A stretch of DNA of 64,000 bases from Nymphaea colorata (lineage: Eukaryota > Streptophyta > Magnoliopsida > Nymphaeales > Nymphaeaceae), in contig NC_045149.1 in assembly GCF_008831285.2 (NCBI RefSeq), positions 6,908,417 through 6,972,416 of the forward strand, in the 5' to 3' direction. Positions 9,885 to 20,900 of this stretch are shown one piece after another. The notes below the pieces were generated by a model, which saw nothing but the letters and a program-made list of their open reading frames with translations, was not told the origin of the DNA and searched no databases. Positions within the stretch are counted from its first letter, which is position 1. The number at the start of each line of letters is the position of its first letter. Both the position numbers and the translations under genes were made by a program.

Positions 9885-10209
9885 CCCCCCCATATCCTCC
9901 CTCTTGGGCAAGATTGGTCCTTGAGAGAAACTCTAGTGTATTCTCACTTGAAGACTTAGAGTTTCTCTTGAGCTCTCTCTCTCTCCCTCTCCCTCTTTCC
10001 ATTTCCTTCTCCAACTTAGAGCAAGCACTCTTGGAGTTTCATTCAAAAGGGGATCTTCAAGTGGAGGTGTTCATCTTTCTTAGGTCATTTCCCATTAGAG
10101 GTATGTAATCTTCATCCCTCTCATTTCTCTCTTCTTTCTTTTCATTAATATTCTTATTATTATGTTATTTCTTTTTCTTAAATATAGTCTTGTTGTTGTT
10201 TTCATTTTC

Positions 10210-10830
10210 TCTTCACATCTTCATCTCCCCATGGCCAAAGGAGATAGCACTCAACCTCTTTTTAGAGACAAGAGGCTATGCTCAAATGCACCGGGAGCAT
10301 GAGAAGATGAGATGATATTTTATTTTATGATTAAATCATGCTCTTTCAAGTATTCTTGTTGTTCTTGTTATTTCTCTTTATCAATATCTTCTTGCTCTTT
10401 CTTCTCTTCAATATATATTCTTGTTGTTGTTATTCTTTTCCTTAATGAATATATTTTTGTTGTTATTGTTATTTCATTTCTTCAATATAGTCTTATTCTT
10501 GTTATTTCATTTCTTCGTTATTGTATCTCTTTCTACATTTTCTTCTCATCTTCATCTCCCCACGGCTAAAAAAGGTAGCTCTCAATCTCTTTTTAGAGAC
10601 AAGAGGCTATACTCAAAGTGCACCGGGAGCATAGAAAGATGAGATGATCTTTCATTTTAATCATGTTCTTTCTTTTCATGAATACATTCTTATTGTTTTT
10701 TTTTTGTTTCCTCTTATTTTCCTCTCTTCCTCATTTCTCCATGGCCAAAAGAGATAGCTCTCAATCTTTATTTTAGAGTCAAGAGGCTATACTCAAGTGC
10801 ACCGAGAACATGAGAAGATGAGGTGGTATA
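10210..10830 (+). repeat. Triplicated block of about 95 bp inside the LTR
   Basis: Three dispersed copies (about 10216-10314, 10549-10647 and 10735-10828) share TCTCCCCATGGCCAAA, then a GATAGC block, TTTTTAGAGACAAGAGGCTA, GCACCGGGAGCAT and AAGATGAGATG. They are separated by CT- and TTG-rich filler. The copies have diverged slightly, so this is a stable feature of the LTR and not an assembly stutter. Confidence 0.8.
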
Positions 10831-12477
10831 TCAATTCATAGTTACATCATGTCTTCCCTTCTAATTGAACTTTGCTTTTTTTCATTATCCTCTTTCTTTC
10901 TTTCCTTCCTTGAAAGTTATCTATATATTATGCATGCATAGTTGTTTGGTTCTTTACTTACATGTGAATGCATGTCGGGAATGAGAGTGTGGTTTGGGGA
11001 CTCTTTATTTTCATATTAATTTTTGAGGTTGGGACTTGTCCAACCCGGGATAAACCCTCACGAAAATGTACATATTAATATGCATTTTCATGACATTTTG
11101 CGCTAGATTCTTTCTTAATCATCACATTAGGAACCCTAACGAGTGCTTCGTTATGTTGCTTGTTTTCTTTCATACCCAACGGTGGAAGAAATATAGCCCT
11201 TACAACAAACTAAATAATAACATTCTATACTTATATAAATCATATTTTCCAAAACATTTTCAAAAAGAACCTTCTAATATGGCCTTAGGGACTTAGCTTA
11301 GACTCTTGCATGAGTCCAAGCTCCCCTCCGGCCCACATTAAATTTGAAGTTGGTAATTTTAAGTTGTTCCTTGATTTTTTTTAATCTTGTGAAGGTATGG
11401 ATGTATACACATGTTATATACATTTATGCCAACATGATGACCCCCATCTTTCTCTCTCTATGCTTTCACTTTCTATTGTGCATGAATACGTATGTACATG
11501 TGTTCCATCTCCTCTCTTTCAAATATTTATTCCTCTTTTCAAGACAAATATCTTCTCTTATAACATTTCTCATACCCATATATGCGTACGATATTTTTCT
11601 TTTCCTCTAAAATCTCTCTTTCTCTTCGAATCAATACATCTTTTTCTCTTTATATGTGATGATATGTACACAAATATGCATGTCTTTCTTTATATCTCTC
11701 TCTTTCCTTTCATAAGAGTGTTTTATCTCTTGTATTCTTCTTAACATTCTCATCTCATGAACTTTCTATTTACCAACTTCAATAAGACCACAAATCAAGT
11801 AATGACCCAATATTGGAATCATGCTTGATGGTCTACAATCTCTATCCATTTTCAAAAACTTTTCCTTCTTATATATAATAATTATAACAACGAAATCTTA
11901 GATGTATGTTGTGGTAGGAATGATATTAGATGAATGTTGTGGTAGGAATGTTTTACTTTTTTTCAATCATATAGGGTAAATGCATTCATGCATTCTCACC
12001 CACTTTATTTCACTTATGATCACAAGCACATCTCTAAAAGAACTTAAGCAAGAAGGGATGAAGCTCTAGCTAGGTGGTAACCGAATTAGAGCAAAATCTC
12101 AAACCTACTTAAAGTCTTAAGAGAACACTAAAGTGATTTCAAAATGTTTTCACAAGTTTTTCAGATGATATTTACTAGTTTCACTTTTTCCTCAAAACAT
12201 TTCACTTTTTCAAGCAATTCTTCAAGAACCTTTTCAAAAGTTTGAAACTCCAAACTTTCAATATTTTCTACACCGCATATAGAATCAAAAAGATGTTTAA
12301 GTTAAAACGAAATGCATCAATGATAAACATAGTCCTTGGGTTGATTACCCCCGGTAAAGGCGCCGGGAATGGTCGATCCTCGTACCGACGGGCGAGTCCC
12401 TTTCTTTCCTCTTTCAAAACAAAAACCTTATTTTTCTGGAGCACTCCAAAACCAATGAAAATTTTGGGATGCAAACA

Positions 12478-12872
12478 ATTATTAAGCAAGGCGGCCGACC
12501 ACCGCTCTACTCGACGACGAGCATTCACTTACTCACCCCCCGCGTGACTCTACGTGATTGTGGATGCAACATATACATCCACTGAGGAAATTGCCCCTAA
12601 ACCACGTGCACCCCCTTGCGCATCCAAACGCTCCGCGTGGGGAATCCATCTGATTCCCCAACGACAGACTTGTACTTCCAAAGGGACCGCTGACCTTGAT
12701 GCATTTATACGCCTTGTCGTCACACCACTGTGTTGCACATTCTACGTGTATTGCTTTATGCTTGACTTAACGTCCGATTGAATCTCACATGTTTTTCGAG
12801 CTATGCCTAAGCTGGCCAAGCAGCATAACCTTTTATTGGCTTGGTCGGGCCGTACATAGTCGGCCGGCAACA
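12478..12872 (-). repeat. 3' LTR of the small element, truncated
   Basis: Homologous to the segment from about 13811 to 14160 (shared GGCGGCCGACC/GGCAGCCGACC, ACTCGACGACGAGCATTC, CATCCAAACGCT and AGGGACCGCTGACC blocks). It carries 42 bases (12829-12870) that the other LTR lacks. Its remainder lies beyond the gypsy insertion. Confidence 0.85.
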
Positions 12873-13469
12873 TTCTCCCACCGCCAAAATCGTCATTGTC
12901 CTCAGTCACTTTGCCCCAAGCGAGAGAAGTTCAGCAACTGTTCCCTTTCATTTCTTTTCAACTGAGCTCATGTCCGTTCGTCTGATTGACGCACCCATCA
13001 CGTCGAGGCTATCTGCCTTATCGGGTGTTTTGCCTCTAGTCTCACCTTGGTATCTTCCTACTTTTCTGTCAATTTTTGCACTTTTCCTTTGTAAAGTCTG
13101 GAACATCTCCGACGACCACTAAGTCTCAAACTTCCAAGTCGTGTTGCCAACCTGTGCGCATGCTCCTTGCTTGAGTCATGTCAACACTAAGGGCACTTGC
13201 CCTCCTGGACAATCATTTTCCACGTCGGGCCTCTATCCCTATCTGTCTCAGCGAGCGACCCTCTTGGTCCTTCTACTCCTAATGCCTAGATACCCTCTTT
13301 AGAACGTGTGATCTCCATCTGGCCAACACCAACGCGGTCACCTGAACTAGTGTCCGACAAACATGCCCAAACCATAGGGCACCATTAACAAGTCAACGTT
13401 TTTTCTGAACCATTGTTTGTTATCATCACAACATTCTCATTTTTTCTAAGTTCTTTCCGAGAATCGTCT

Positions 13470-13481
13470 GCTCTGATACCA
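13470..13481 (-). promoter_or_regulatory. Primer binding site for initiator tRNA-Met
   Basis: TGGTATCAGAGC on the minus strand, two bases after the CA end of the LTR. This is the classic plant LTR-retrotransposon primer site and fixes the orientation of the element. Confidence 0.88.
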
Positions 13482-13483
13482 TT

Positions 13484-14160
13484 TGTCACGGACCGACTTT
13501 TTCAAGCCATCTTTGACCCGCGTGGCGCCGAAAGCATTCTCCAAATCTTTTGGCTAGCCTGACTTTCTCTTAATATTGCGGAAGCATTCATCGATCTTTT
13601 AGGACTGTGGACTAAATGAGGAGTGCTACGCACTCGGCACACCATCACTCAGGTTTATCCCATAGTAGACCATCGGCAAGCCGTGGCCATGAGGCCCTGT
13701 CAGAACGTCGTCATTCCTCCAAGTGCCTATCTACTACCAAACGAAATCTGGGTGGGGGTAGACTTCCCTTGGAAGGAAGTCCCCAGCCGAAGCCAGTTGA
13801 CGACTATATGTCATTAAGTAAGGCAGCCGACCATCGCCCTACTCGACGACGAGCATTCACTTACTCACCCATGCGTGACTCTATGCGGTTGTGGACGCAG
13901 CATATGCATTCACTAGGGAATTGCCCCTAACCCACGTGCACCTCCTTGCGCATCCAAACGCTACGCGTGGGGAACCCATCTGATTCCCCAACGATGGGCT
14001 TGCACTTCCAAAGGGACCGCTGACCTTGATGCATTTATACGCCTTATCATCGCACCACCGCGTTGCACATTCCATGTGCATTGCTTTCTGCTTGATTTAG
14101 TGTCCGATTGAATCCCACATGCTTTCTGAGCTATGCCTAAGCTGGCCAAGCAGCATAACA
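13484..14160 (-). repeat. 5' LTR of the small element
   Basis: 677 bases running TGTTATGC to GTGACA on the minus strand. Relative to the other LTR, 42 bases are missing next to the outer end, between two AAC triplets, which looks like a microhomology deletion. A possible 5-base target duplication (TTATG, 14161-14165) lies outside it; its partner is not in the window. Confidence 0.82.
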
Positions 14161-14165
14161 TTATG

Positions 14166-15368
14166 TAACCTTATTTAGTGAATACTTTTACCAATTAGAA
14201 TTTGAAACAAATGATAAAGGCCAGAGCATTAGATTTATTATTCACAAAACTTCCACTTAGAGATAATTTACCTAAAGAAGATACATTAGGATCAAAGATA
14301 GAATTTATAAGACAATGATATAAAAGTGCATGTGAAACATATATAAAAAATAAGAAATTAAAAGGTATCATTAGAAACCCTTTTAGATGTTCTCAAAAAT
14401 ATGTAACTCTACAACTAGGATGTAATAGATCATATAAAAAGATTAGTAAGAAAGATATAGGAAATTAAAAGGATATTTTAATAAGTATAAAAAATATAAA
14501 AACAGAATCCAAATAAAAAATATTATATCAAAAATAAAAATAAATACCCTAAAAATCTTAAAACTTGTAGTTATAATTGTGGAAAATTAGGACACATAGC
14601 TAGAGAATGTAAACAACAAATTAAAAAGAAATCCATAAGCATAATAGATGAAGAATTCATAGACATACATATATTAAGTGACAAAGACATATATGAAACT
14701 AAGATCATTTTCGAAACTGACAGATAATCAAACATAGGAACCAACGAAAATGTAAATGATTAAAGAAGTAGAAACACCATAGGAAATAAAGTACCAAGAA
14801 GAACTAACAAAGGAATATACACTTCAGAGAATAATATTTGATGATAAAAAGAACCAACCACAAAGAATTCACACAATAATGTAAAGCAAAATATAAATAG
14901 TGCAATAAGAGCTGAGTCATAAATTAAAAATTTTCATATTAATAAACAAATTCATAAATAAACTAAAAGACTTAGTAGCAGAAAGATGGAAATGGATACA
15001 GAAATAATGGAATATGGGTATTAATCTACAACTATTCTGATTACCCAGACTATGATGATATATAGAAAACTGAATGTTTGGATGATCAACAAAATTTGTT
15101 AGGGAATGTAAGAAAAAATACAAAGAAAAAATCAAGAGAAAATTACAACATGATTTTAAAATATACACATTAGTAAATCCATTTATAGGAGAATTACAAC
15201 AGAGAGTCATTGAGACATTGTATCTAAGAAACCTAGATCATAGAAGACTTGCAGAATTTGAGGAAAAAATAGAAAATTCAAGAATTAAAATTAATACTAA
15301 ATATTACCAAGATAGTCCACCTGAAATGGCAATGATGAATAAAACAAGAATGAATATAACCAAAGAAA

Positions 15369-15406
<38 letters not shown>

Positions 15407-16960
15407 TTAAAATGATAGTAAAAGGATACAACAGTAGGTATTATACACCATACATTGATACAGGAGCCCAGATAAATATATGTAAGACAAATTGTTTACC
15501 TGAATCATGTTGTGATAAGTTATAAACCCCTTTGGAAGCTAAAGGGTTTAACAAAGGAAAAGATATAATACAATACAAAGCTGATAGCATAAATATATAG
15601 ATTTGGAAGAAAATAATTAAGATAAATAGAATCTACGCATTTGAACTAGAAGACAAGGATATCATTTTAGGAAGACCATTTCTGAATTATTACTTACCAA
15701 TATAAATTATAGAAAAATACATAAAATTAACAACAACCTGTAAAGAACAAATACAGACCTTAATAGTGAAAACAGTGGAAACAAAGAAGTTCCATTGATA
15801 AAAGGAACAAGCCAAAGAAAGTAAAGCATTAACTGCATTCATTGTATCGAACATATTTTATGAATGGAATGTTCTACCTTTTAGATATAAAAATGCACCA
15901 CGAAGATTTCAAACTTTTATGGACCAAAATGACATATTATTATACAGTTACATAAAAAAAATCATTATAATTTGTTAAAATAATTTATTACCTATGCCAA
16001 AAATGCAGGTATAGCACTTAGTAAAAACAAAATATATTTTATAAAAAATAAATAGAACTTTTAAGTATAGAAAAAGATAAAACATGTATTAAAATGCAAA
16101 ACAACAAAATACAGAAAATCACAATGTTTAATGATTTAGACTCAAAGGTAAAAGTCCAGTCATTTTTAGGTTTGGTAAACCAAGTAAGAGAATATATTCC
16201 TAACCTTGTTGAACACTGTAAACCATTACAAGCCAAACTAAAAATAAAATAAAGAATACCATTGGGATAAAACAGATAAACATTATATCTAAAAGATACA
16301 ACATGTCTGTAAAAACCTACTCAAATTAGAATTCCCAGATGAAAGTAAAAAGTTTGTTTAAAGGTAACTAATGTAGCCCTTATTTATGTCTGATTCTACT
16401 CTGCCCAAGCAGAAGTATTGCCAGAAAAGGTACTACCCCCAATTCATTGTGTAAAACTAGGATTAACAAAAGAAATGATGGAAATTGAGCCACTAGTACA
16501 AGCAAAATTACTTCTCTAAAAAATAATAAAATAATCAACTTCTTTCCAAAAAGAAAAAGGGCTAAGAGTATACAACTCATTTTTGAATAATTACTTCATC
16601 AATATAACAGCGAGACGATATGGCTCTATGAAGCTAAGGGACACCAAATTATTTACTCACAATCTCAGAAAACAAAAGAAGACACACAAAACCATACAAG
16701 TGGTTGAAAACTCTTGTAGTACCGGTAGAAACACAAAAAACCAGAGCTATTAAGGAAAAACTATTCAGTTTTTAGTAGTCTTAAAAAATATTATAAGCTC
16801 ATGCAAAAATATCTAGAACACAAGGGCCCAGAATGCTCAAAACTTCCCAAACCATGTAAAATTCACACTTTAGTAAAACTTAAAAAGCAAATTCTCAAGT
16901 CATTCTGCCGAAAGAAGATCCATTGAAGAATTGAAGCGGCCTAAAGAAGAGATTAACAAT
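14166..16960 (+). pseudogene. Decayed pararetrovirus-like remnant (Caulimoviridae-type endogenous element)
   Basis: A 2.8 kb AT-rich tract with fragments of a coat protein-protease-RT order in broken frames. A CCHC-like zinc knuckle occurs at 14566-14610, with its first Cys displaced by one residue. An aspartic protease DTG follows at 15457-15465, with a GRPF-type flap segment near 15670. An RT fragment with a FRYKNAP-like motif lies at 15865-15925, and a connection segment (FLGLVNQVREY) at about 16155-16195. Stops and frame shifts are frequent, and the RT catalytic box is not preserved. The order and motif style fit endogenous caulimovirids better than Ty3/gypsy, but a gypsy origin is not excluded. 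It is plainly non-functional. Confidence 0.6.
15371..15405. repeat. (TA)n microsatellite
   Basis: About 17 TA units inside the pararetrovirus-like remnant; it extends a short ORF artificially. Confidence 0.9.
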
Positions 16961-17918
16961 TCCATTCCACCAAAAGAAGATCTACTGAAGGATTGATGTG
17001 ACAGAAAGACGACTGGTACTTTGTTTGGATAGAGGGAAAGGGAAGGAAAGGGAGGGATAGAAAGGAAATGAAAAGAAAAAGAGAGAAAAGGAATGAAAAA
17101 GAAAGAAAATGGAAAGGAAAGATATGATTATGAAGATTGTTTGGATTGAAAAGAAAGGAAATGATAAAATTTATAATATTTTATAATAATACCCCTAACA
17201 TTCAAAATGTTTAAAAAATTGAGAAGGGTATAGATGGTAGAAAGAGACAAAAGTTTAATTTCCTTTTCAATCCGTTCAATTTTGAAAGGATTAGATTTAC
17301 ATTACATTTTTCTTTCACTTCCCTTCTTTTCTTTTCCTTGTCTTTGCAACCAAATGAATAATTGATTATTGAATCCATTTCTTTCCCGCCATTCAAAAAG
17401 AAGACTGATATGACATAAAGAAGGAATTCCTAGATCCATTTCACCAAAAAAAGATTTCCACTGTACACAAAGTGACAGAAAGAAGATTAGCATATGCACC
17501 AACACCAACTATAAAAATAGCTTTGATAAACACAAAATATTTTAATTAACAAGTGTATCACTCCTCTCCCAAGTCCCGAAACAGCCCGAACGAGAAAAGG
17601 AGAAAAGTTTGAACTTCCTTAGGCATCTCCCCTCCCTACCAATCTCGTGGTTTTTGTTTGCAATTATTGAATAAATTGTGCATTGGTCAGCAATTATGAA
17701 AAGTCAGCCGGGTAATCTGGCAACGAAAAAACAAGTGAAGCTTGGTCGACTCGACGCCTGAACTTTGAAGTCAAATTATCGTTTTACCCTTAAGTCACGA
17801 ACTAAATGGCAACGGTATCCCTTTCCCTTCCCGCTGCGTCCACTCGGGCGGCCTGGCCGTCTTTCCCCGCCCTTTGTTCATCTCTGTCGCCCTTCGTAAG
17901 AGAGAAAGAGGAGGGGAG
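16900..17918. other. Spacer with degenerate repeats and a candidate foldback element, then BCCIP 5' flank
   Basis: 16900-17020 and 17395-17500 contain degenerate repeats of an AAAGAAGATCCA-type motif with GACAGAAAGA. Between them, about 17020-17400, a purine-rich left part (TTTGTTTGGATAGAGGGAAAG) faces a pyrimidine-rich right part (CTTTCCCGCCATTCAAAAAG). Together they form an imperfect inverted repeat like a plant foldback MITE. From about 17560 the sequence becomes more GC-rich and is the likely promoter and 5' UTR of the BCCIP homologue. Confidence 0.4.
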
Positions 17919-20900
17919 ATGCCGCCTAGGCGTCCGGCTCGTCGTTCCGGGAGACCCCGTCTTCCGGCGTTCTCTTCCTTCGCCAGATTCGTCAAAGTTA
18001 GCGCGAAACCCCGCCGGAGACGGAGATCCCTCACTGAACACCGTCCTAAGAGCTTGAGTACGAAGCTTTGGTTGACCTCTGTCTACTTTTGGTGTTATTC
18101 ACTTTCCTCTTTTTTCTAGTTTCCGAAGCAATGTTAGCAGTCCAATTTGCTTCAGTTATGCTGATTTCTAGGGTTCGCGTGCTGTCAGATTCCAATTGTT
18201 GATTCGTTTACAAGGAGTGGAATTCGAATTCTTGCTCCTACAACCGAATTTTTATTCCAGTTTCTGTACATACGTACATGCAGGTGAAAAGTTTGTTCAG
18301 TTGAAAAAGAAAGATGGGCGCGAATCTTCTGAAAACAGCCTTGACAATGATGAAGTGCGTTTTCGCAATCCCTGTCTTTGTGATCTTTGATGGCTTTTTA
18401 CAATATTGGCGTTCATAAATATTAGAATGACTGAAAGAACTGCGACGTTGCTTATCAATTGTTTGCCAAAGAGCCTTCCTCTTCCTTCTTGTTTGAATCT
18501 CTATTTTAGTTTGTTCTATGCTTGTTATGTCGAATGAAAACAATAGCTTTCTGTTGAACTTTCGCAGATGAGGCTTAGCTAGGTACAAAGATAACTCATT
18601 TTAATAGATGTTGTATTATTAAATTCGTGTAATGGCGGTACACAGGACTTGGGTGGATTGGAAAGAAGAGGCTGGAAGTTTGTTTCTTAATGGTATCGTT
18701 ATTTGAGAGAATCCAGTCTTTCAGTTCACCATCTCTATTGATAGCATACGTTAGCCTAAAATTTATGAAATCATGATACAGTGTATGTTTCGATGGGCTC
18801 AAACTTCAAACTCCATTTAACTTATATCCAAGAGTATCTACTAATAAGAATCCAAGAGTACCTAGTAATAACACTTGTACCTAACCACGTGGATGCAGGT
18901 AGGACTCAGTAGAAATATCGATTCTCCCTACTGTATTGACGTGATACGGTGATAGTACAATATAAGGATGTGAATCTTGTTTTGCATGGTTTGCAGTCTA
19001 TATTCCATATTTTGTCATTCAAGAGAATTGTTGTATTACATACTGCATCCATTTTTCACTTAATCTCTTACAAGTCTCTGAGTCAGTAGCTGCAAATTTT
19101 GTGAGTATTGTGTATGTTATGCATGTATTAAACTAGAGAACTATTTTCAGTGTTGTCACTTGTCAGGTTTGTTTTCCAGGTCTATGAATTTTCTTGGCTA
19201 TTACTGCTTCCTTGACAGTTTCCCTAATGGACACAATCGTGCAGGACATCATTTTTGCTGATTTTGAGTTCTTTGATCCCAAGCCTAGTGATTTTCATGG
19301 AGTAAAAAATTTGTTACGCACTTATCTGGACTCGAAGCAGTGGGACTTGAGTGATTTTGTGGATATGATATTGGGGCAGCCAACTGTAGGTACAGTGGTT
19401 AGGATCGATGGTGATGATGATGACAACCTATTTGCTGTTATTACAGCCCTTAATATGGACAGATATAAGGTAAGCTTTCCTGTGTTCCTTTTTCTTTCTG
19501 CATTGCTCAAATGCATTGTCAGCAACTACAGTATTCAAGTCGTCTTTATGATGATGAAGATTTTCTACACAAATAGAAGATTACATTCACAAGAGTTATC
19601 CTAACATAAAACTGGCATAAGTTATGCCCTGCTGGTTTCATATTCTTCTACTTCCACTTGACAAAATTTGTGTTGAGGTCAGGTAGAATCAGCGGATAAG
19701 CCACTTGGTTAATTTTAGTGTGAATGCTTGAAGTGGATCATTTAGAAGTGTTTGTTCTGCAAATTTTTTGGTAATTAAATAAAAGTATTATTTACCTTGT
19801 TGAGGCATGACATTTAATGATTTTGCTTCTCATTGAGTGAAATTACTTATTGAGATTATATAATCAACCTGCAGGATTTATGTGTTATGTGACTGGTATG
19901 TTGGAACTCTTGCCAAGCTGCTACTTGAGTAACCTCAATGAACGACTGTGACTCATTGTAATCCGTGCAGATCAGGATTAGCATAGTTTCAAGGCCTTCT
20001 TTACTAGACGGAAAGAACGGATTTGCAAGATTTTTTGTCACATTTACTAATTATCGTCTCTTGCATCAGGATCATAAATGCATTATGGAGCTTAAGGAAT
20101 TTCTATTACAAATCTGTCATGACAATGATCTGCGGACTTGTCTGAGGACAATGTTACAAGAACGTGCACAAGATGTAGGTCTTTTGGTTTCTCAGCGTAT
20201 GATAAACCTTCCAATAGAGCTTTTGCCTCCACTGTATGATGCTTTGTTTGATGAAATATCATGGGCCACAGAAGATGAGGTAGGATTTTACTTTCTGCTG
20301 CATACGTTGTCTGTTATGTCTGCCTCCCTTCTTTTCCTGTTTTCAGCTTTATATAATAAATTGCTCACTGTCTGAAGACTCTGAACAAACTAACTTATTT
20401 GTTTCCGTGTATAGCCAACAGAGGAGTTGCGTAAATCATTTTGCTTTAAATACTATCTCATTGTCACAAGATTCTACAAGGTTTGCCTCTCTCTCTCTCT
20501 CTCACACTCTCTCTCTCTCTCTCACATTCTAGCATTGATTGTAGTTGCATATTTGGAAGCACGTGATTACTTGAGTATGCGGTCTTCAGTTTGGAAATGA
20601 AGTCTGGATAATCTTTTCAGTTTGTGGATGTTGGAATCATGGAAACCTGATTGATCGTTGCTTTGTTCCATCTTTTTTACACTCATTTGCAGAAGAAAAC
20701 TGGACAGAGCAATAGGATGAGGAATGATCAGACTGAAGAATCAGTGATATATGTTAAAATAGAAGATGAAATTTTCCATAAGGTATTCTAAATTGAGTAG
20801 CTAATCTATATCATCTTTCATTTTGTGGTCTGTGGTTAACAACACATTTACTGATACACTGATTTTCTAATTAAAATATTCAGCTATGTTCATGGTCGTT

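Larger units (their letters stand above)
1..12477 (+). mobile_element. Ty3/gypsy LTR retrotransposon, Tat/Ogre type (5' truncated by the window edge)
   Basis: The left edge of the window (1-278) repeats the last 283 bases of a 3182-base LTR at 9296-12477. Between them lie, in order, a primer binding site candidate, a leader, an extra ORF, gag, protease, reverse transcriptase, two RNase H domains, integrase, a 3' hairpin array and a polypurine tract. A second, archaeal-type RNase H downstream of a degenerate first one, an extra ORF before gag and a very long LTR are marks of the Tat/Ogre group of plant Ty3/gypsy elements. The full element would be about 15.4 kb. It sits inside the 3' LTR of an older element (12478-14160). 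The coding regions contain one in-frame stop and several frame breaks, so this copy as written is not autonomous. Confidence 0.93.
9296..12477 (+). repeat. 3' LTR, 3182 bp
   Basis: Runs from TGTAATCACC to GCAAACA, that is TG to CA. Its end matches the partial LTR at 1-278. It contains tandem 65-70 base repeats (9487-9830), a TATA box (9877-9884), a triplicated block of about 95 bases (10210-10830), pyrimidine-rich tracts and no convincing ORF. It is followed by element-free sequence homologous to 13811 onwards, so 12477 is a well-defined junction. The target duplication cannot be checked because the left junction is outside the window; the five bases after the LTR are ATTAT. Confidence 0.92.
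12478..14160 (-). mobile_element. Small non-autonomous LTR element, interrupted by the gypsy insertion
   Basis: Two direct copies of an LTR (12478-12872, truncated, and 13484-14160) flank 611 bases without coding capacity. On the minus strand the 5' LTR ends in CA. After two bases it is followed by TGGTATCAGAGC (13470-13481), the initiator-Met primer site. The internal region ends in a GGCGGTGGGAGAA polypurine tract right before the TGTTG start of the 3' LTR (12872). No gag or pol is present, so it depended on other elements (LARD/TRIM-like). The gypsy element inserted into its 3' LTR at 12477/12478. Confidence 0.85.

Noticed and set aside
9832-11744. Several ORFs of 60-115 codons in the 3' LTR
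   Set aside because: They are rich in Phe, Leu and Ser from CT-rich tracts, overlap each other in different frames, and have no counterpart in known elements.
15218-15406. 62-codon ORF in the pararetrovirus-like relic
   Set aside because: The C-terminal part is a translated TA microsatellite; the rest is only a fragment of the relic.
19194-19604. ORF of 136 codons as a separate gene
   Set aside because: It is BCCIP exon 3 read through its flanking introns; splice sites at 19245 and 19469 join in phase with neighbours.
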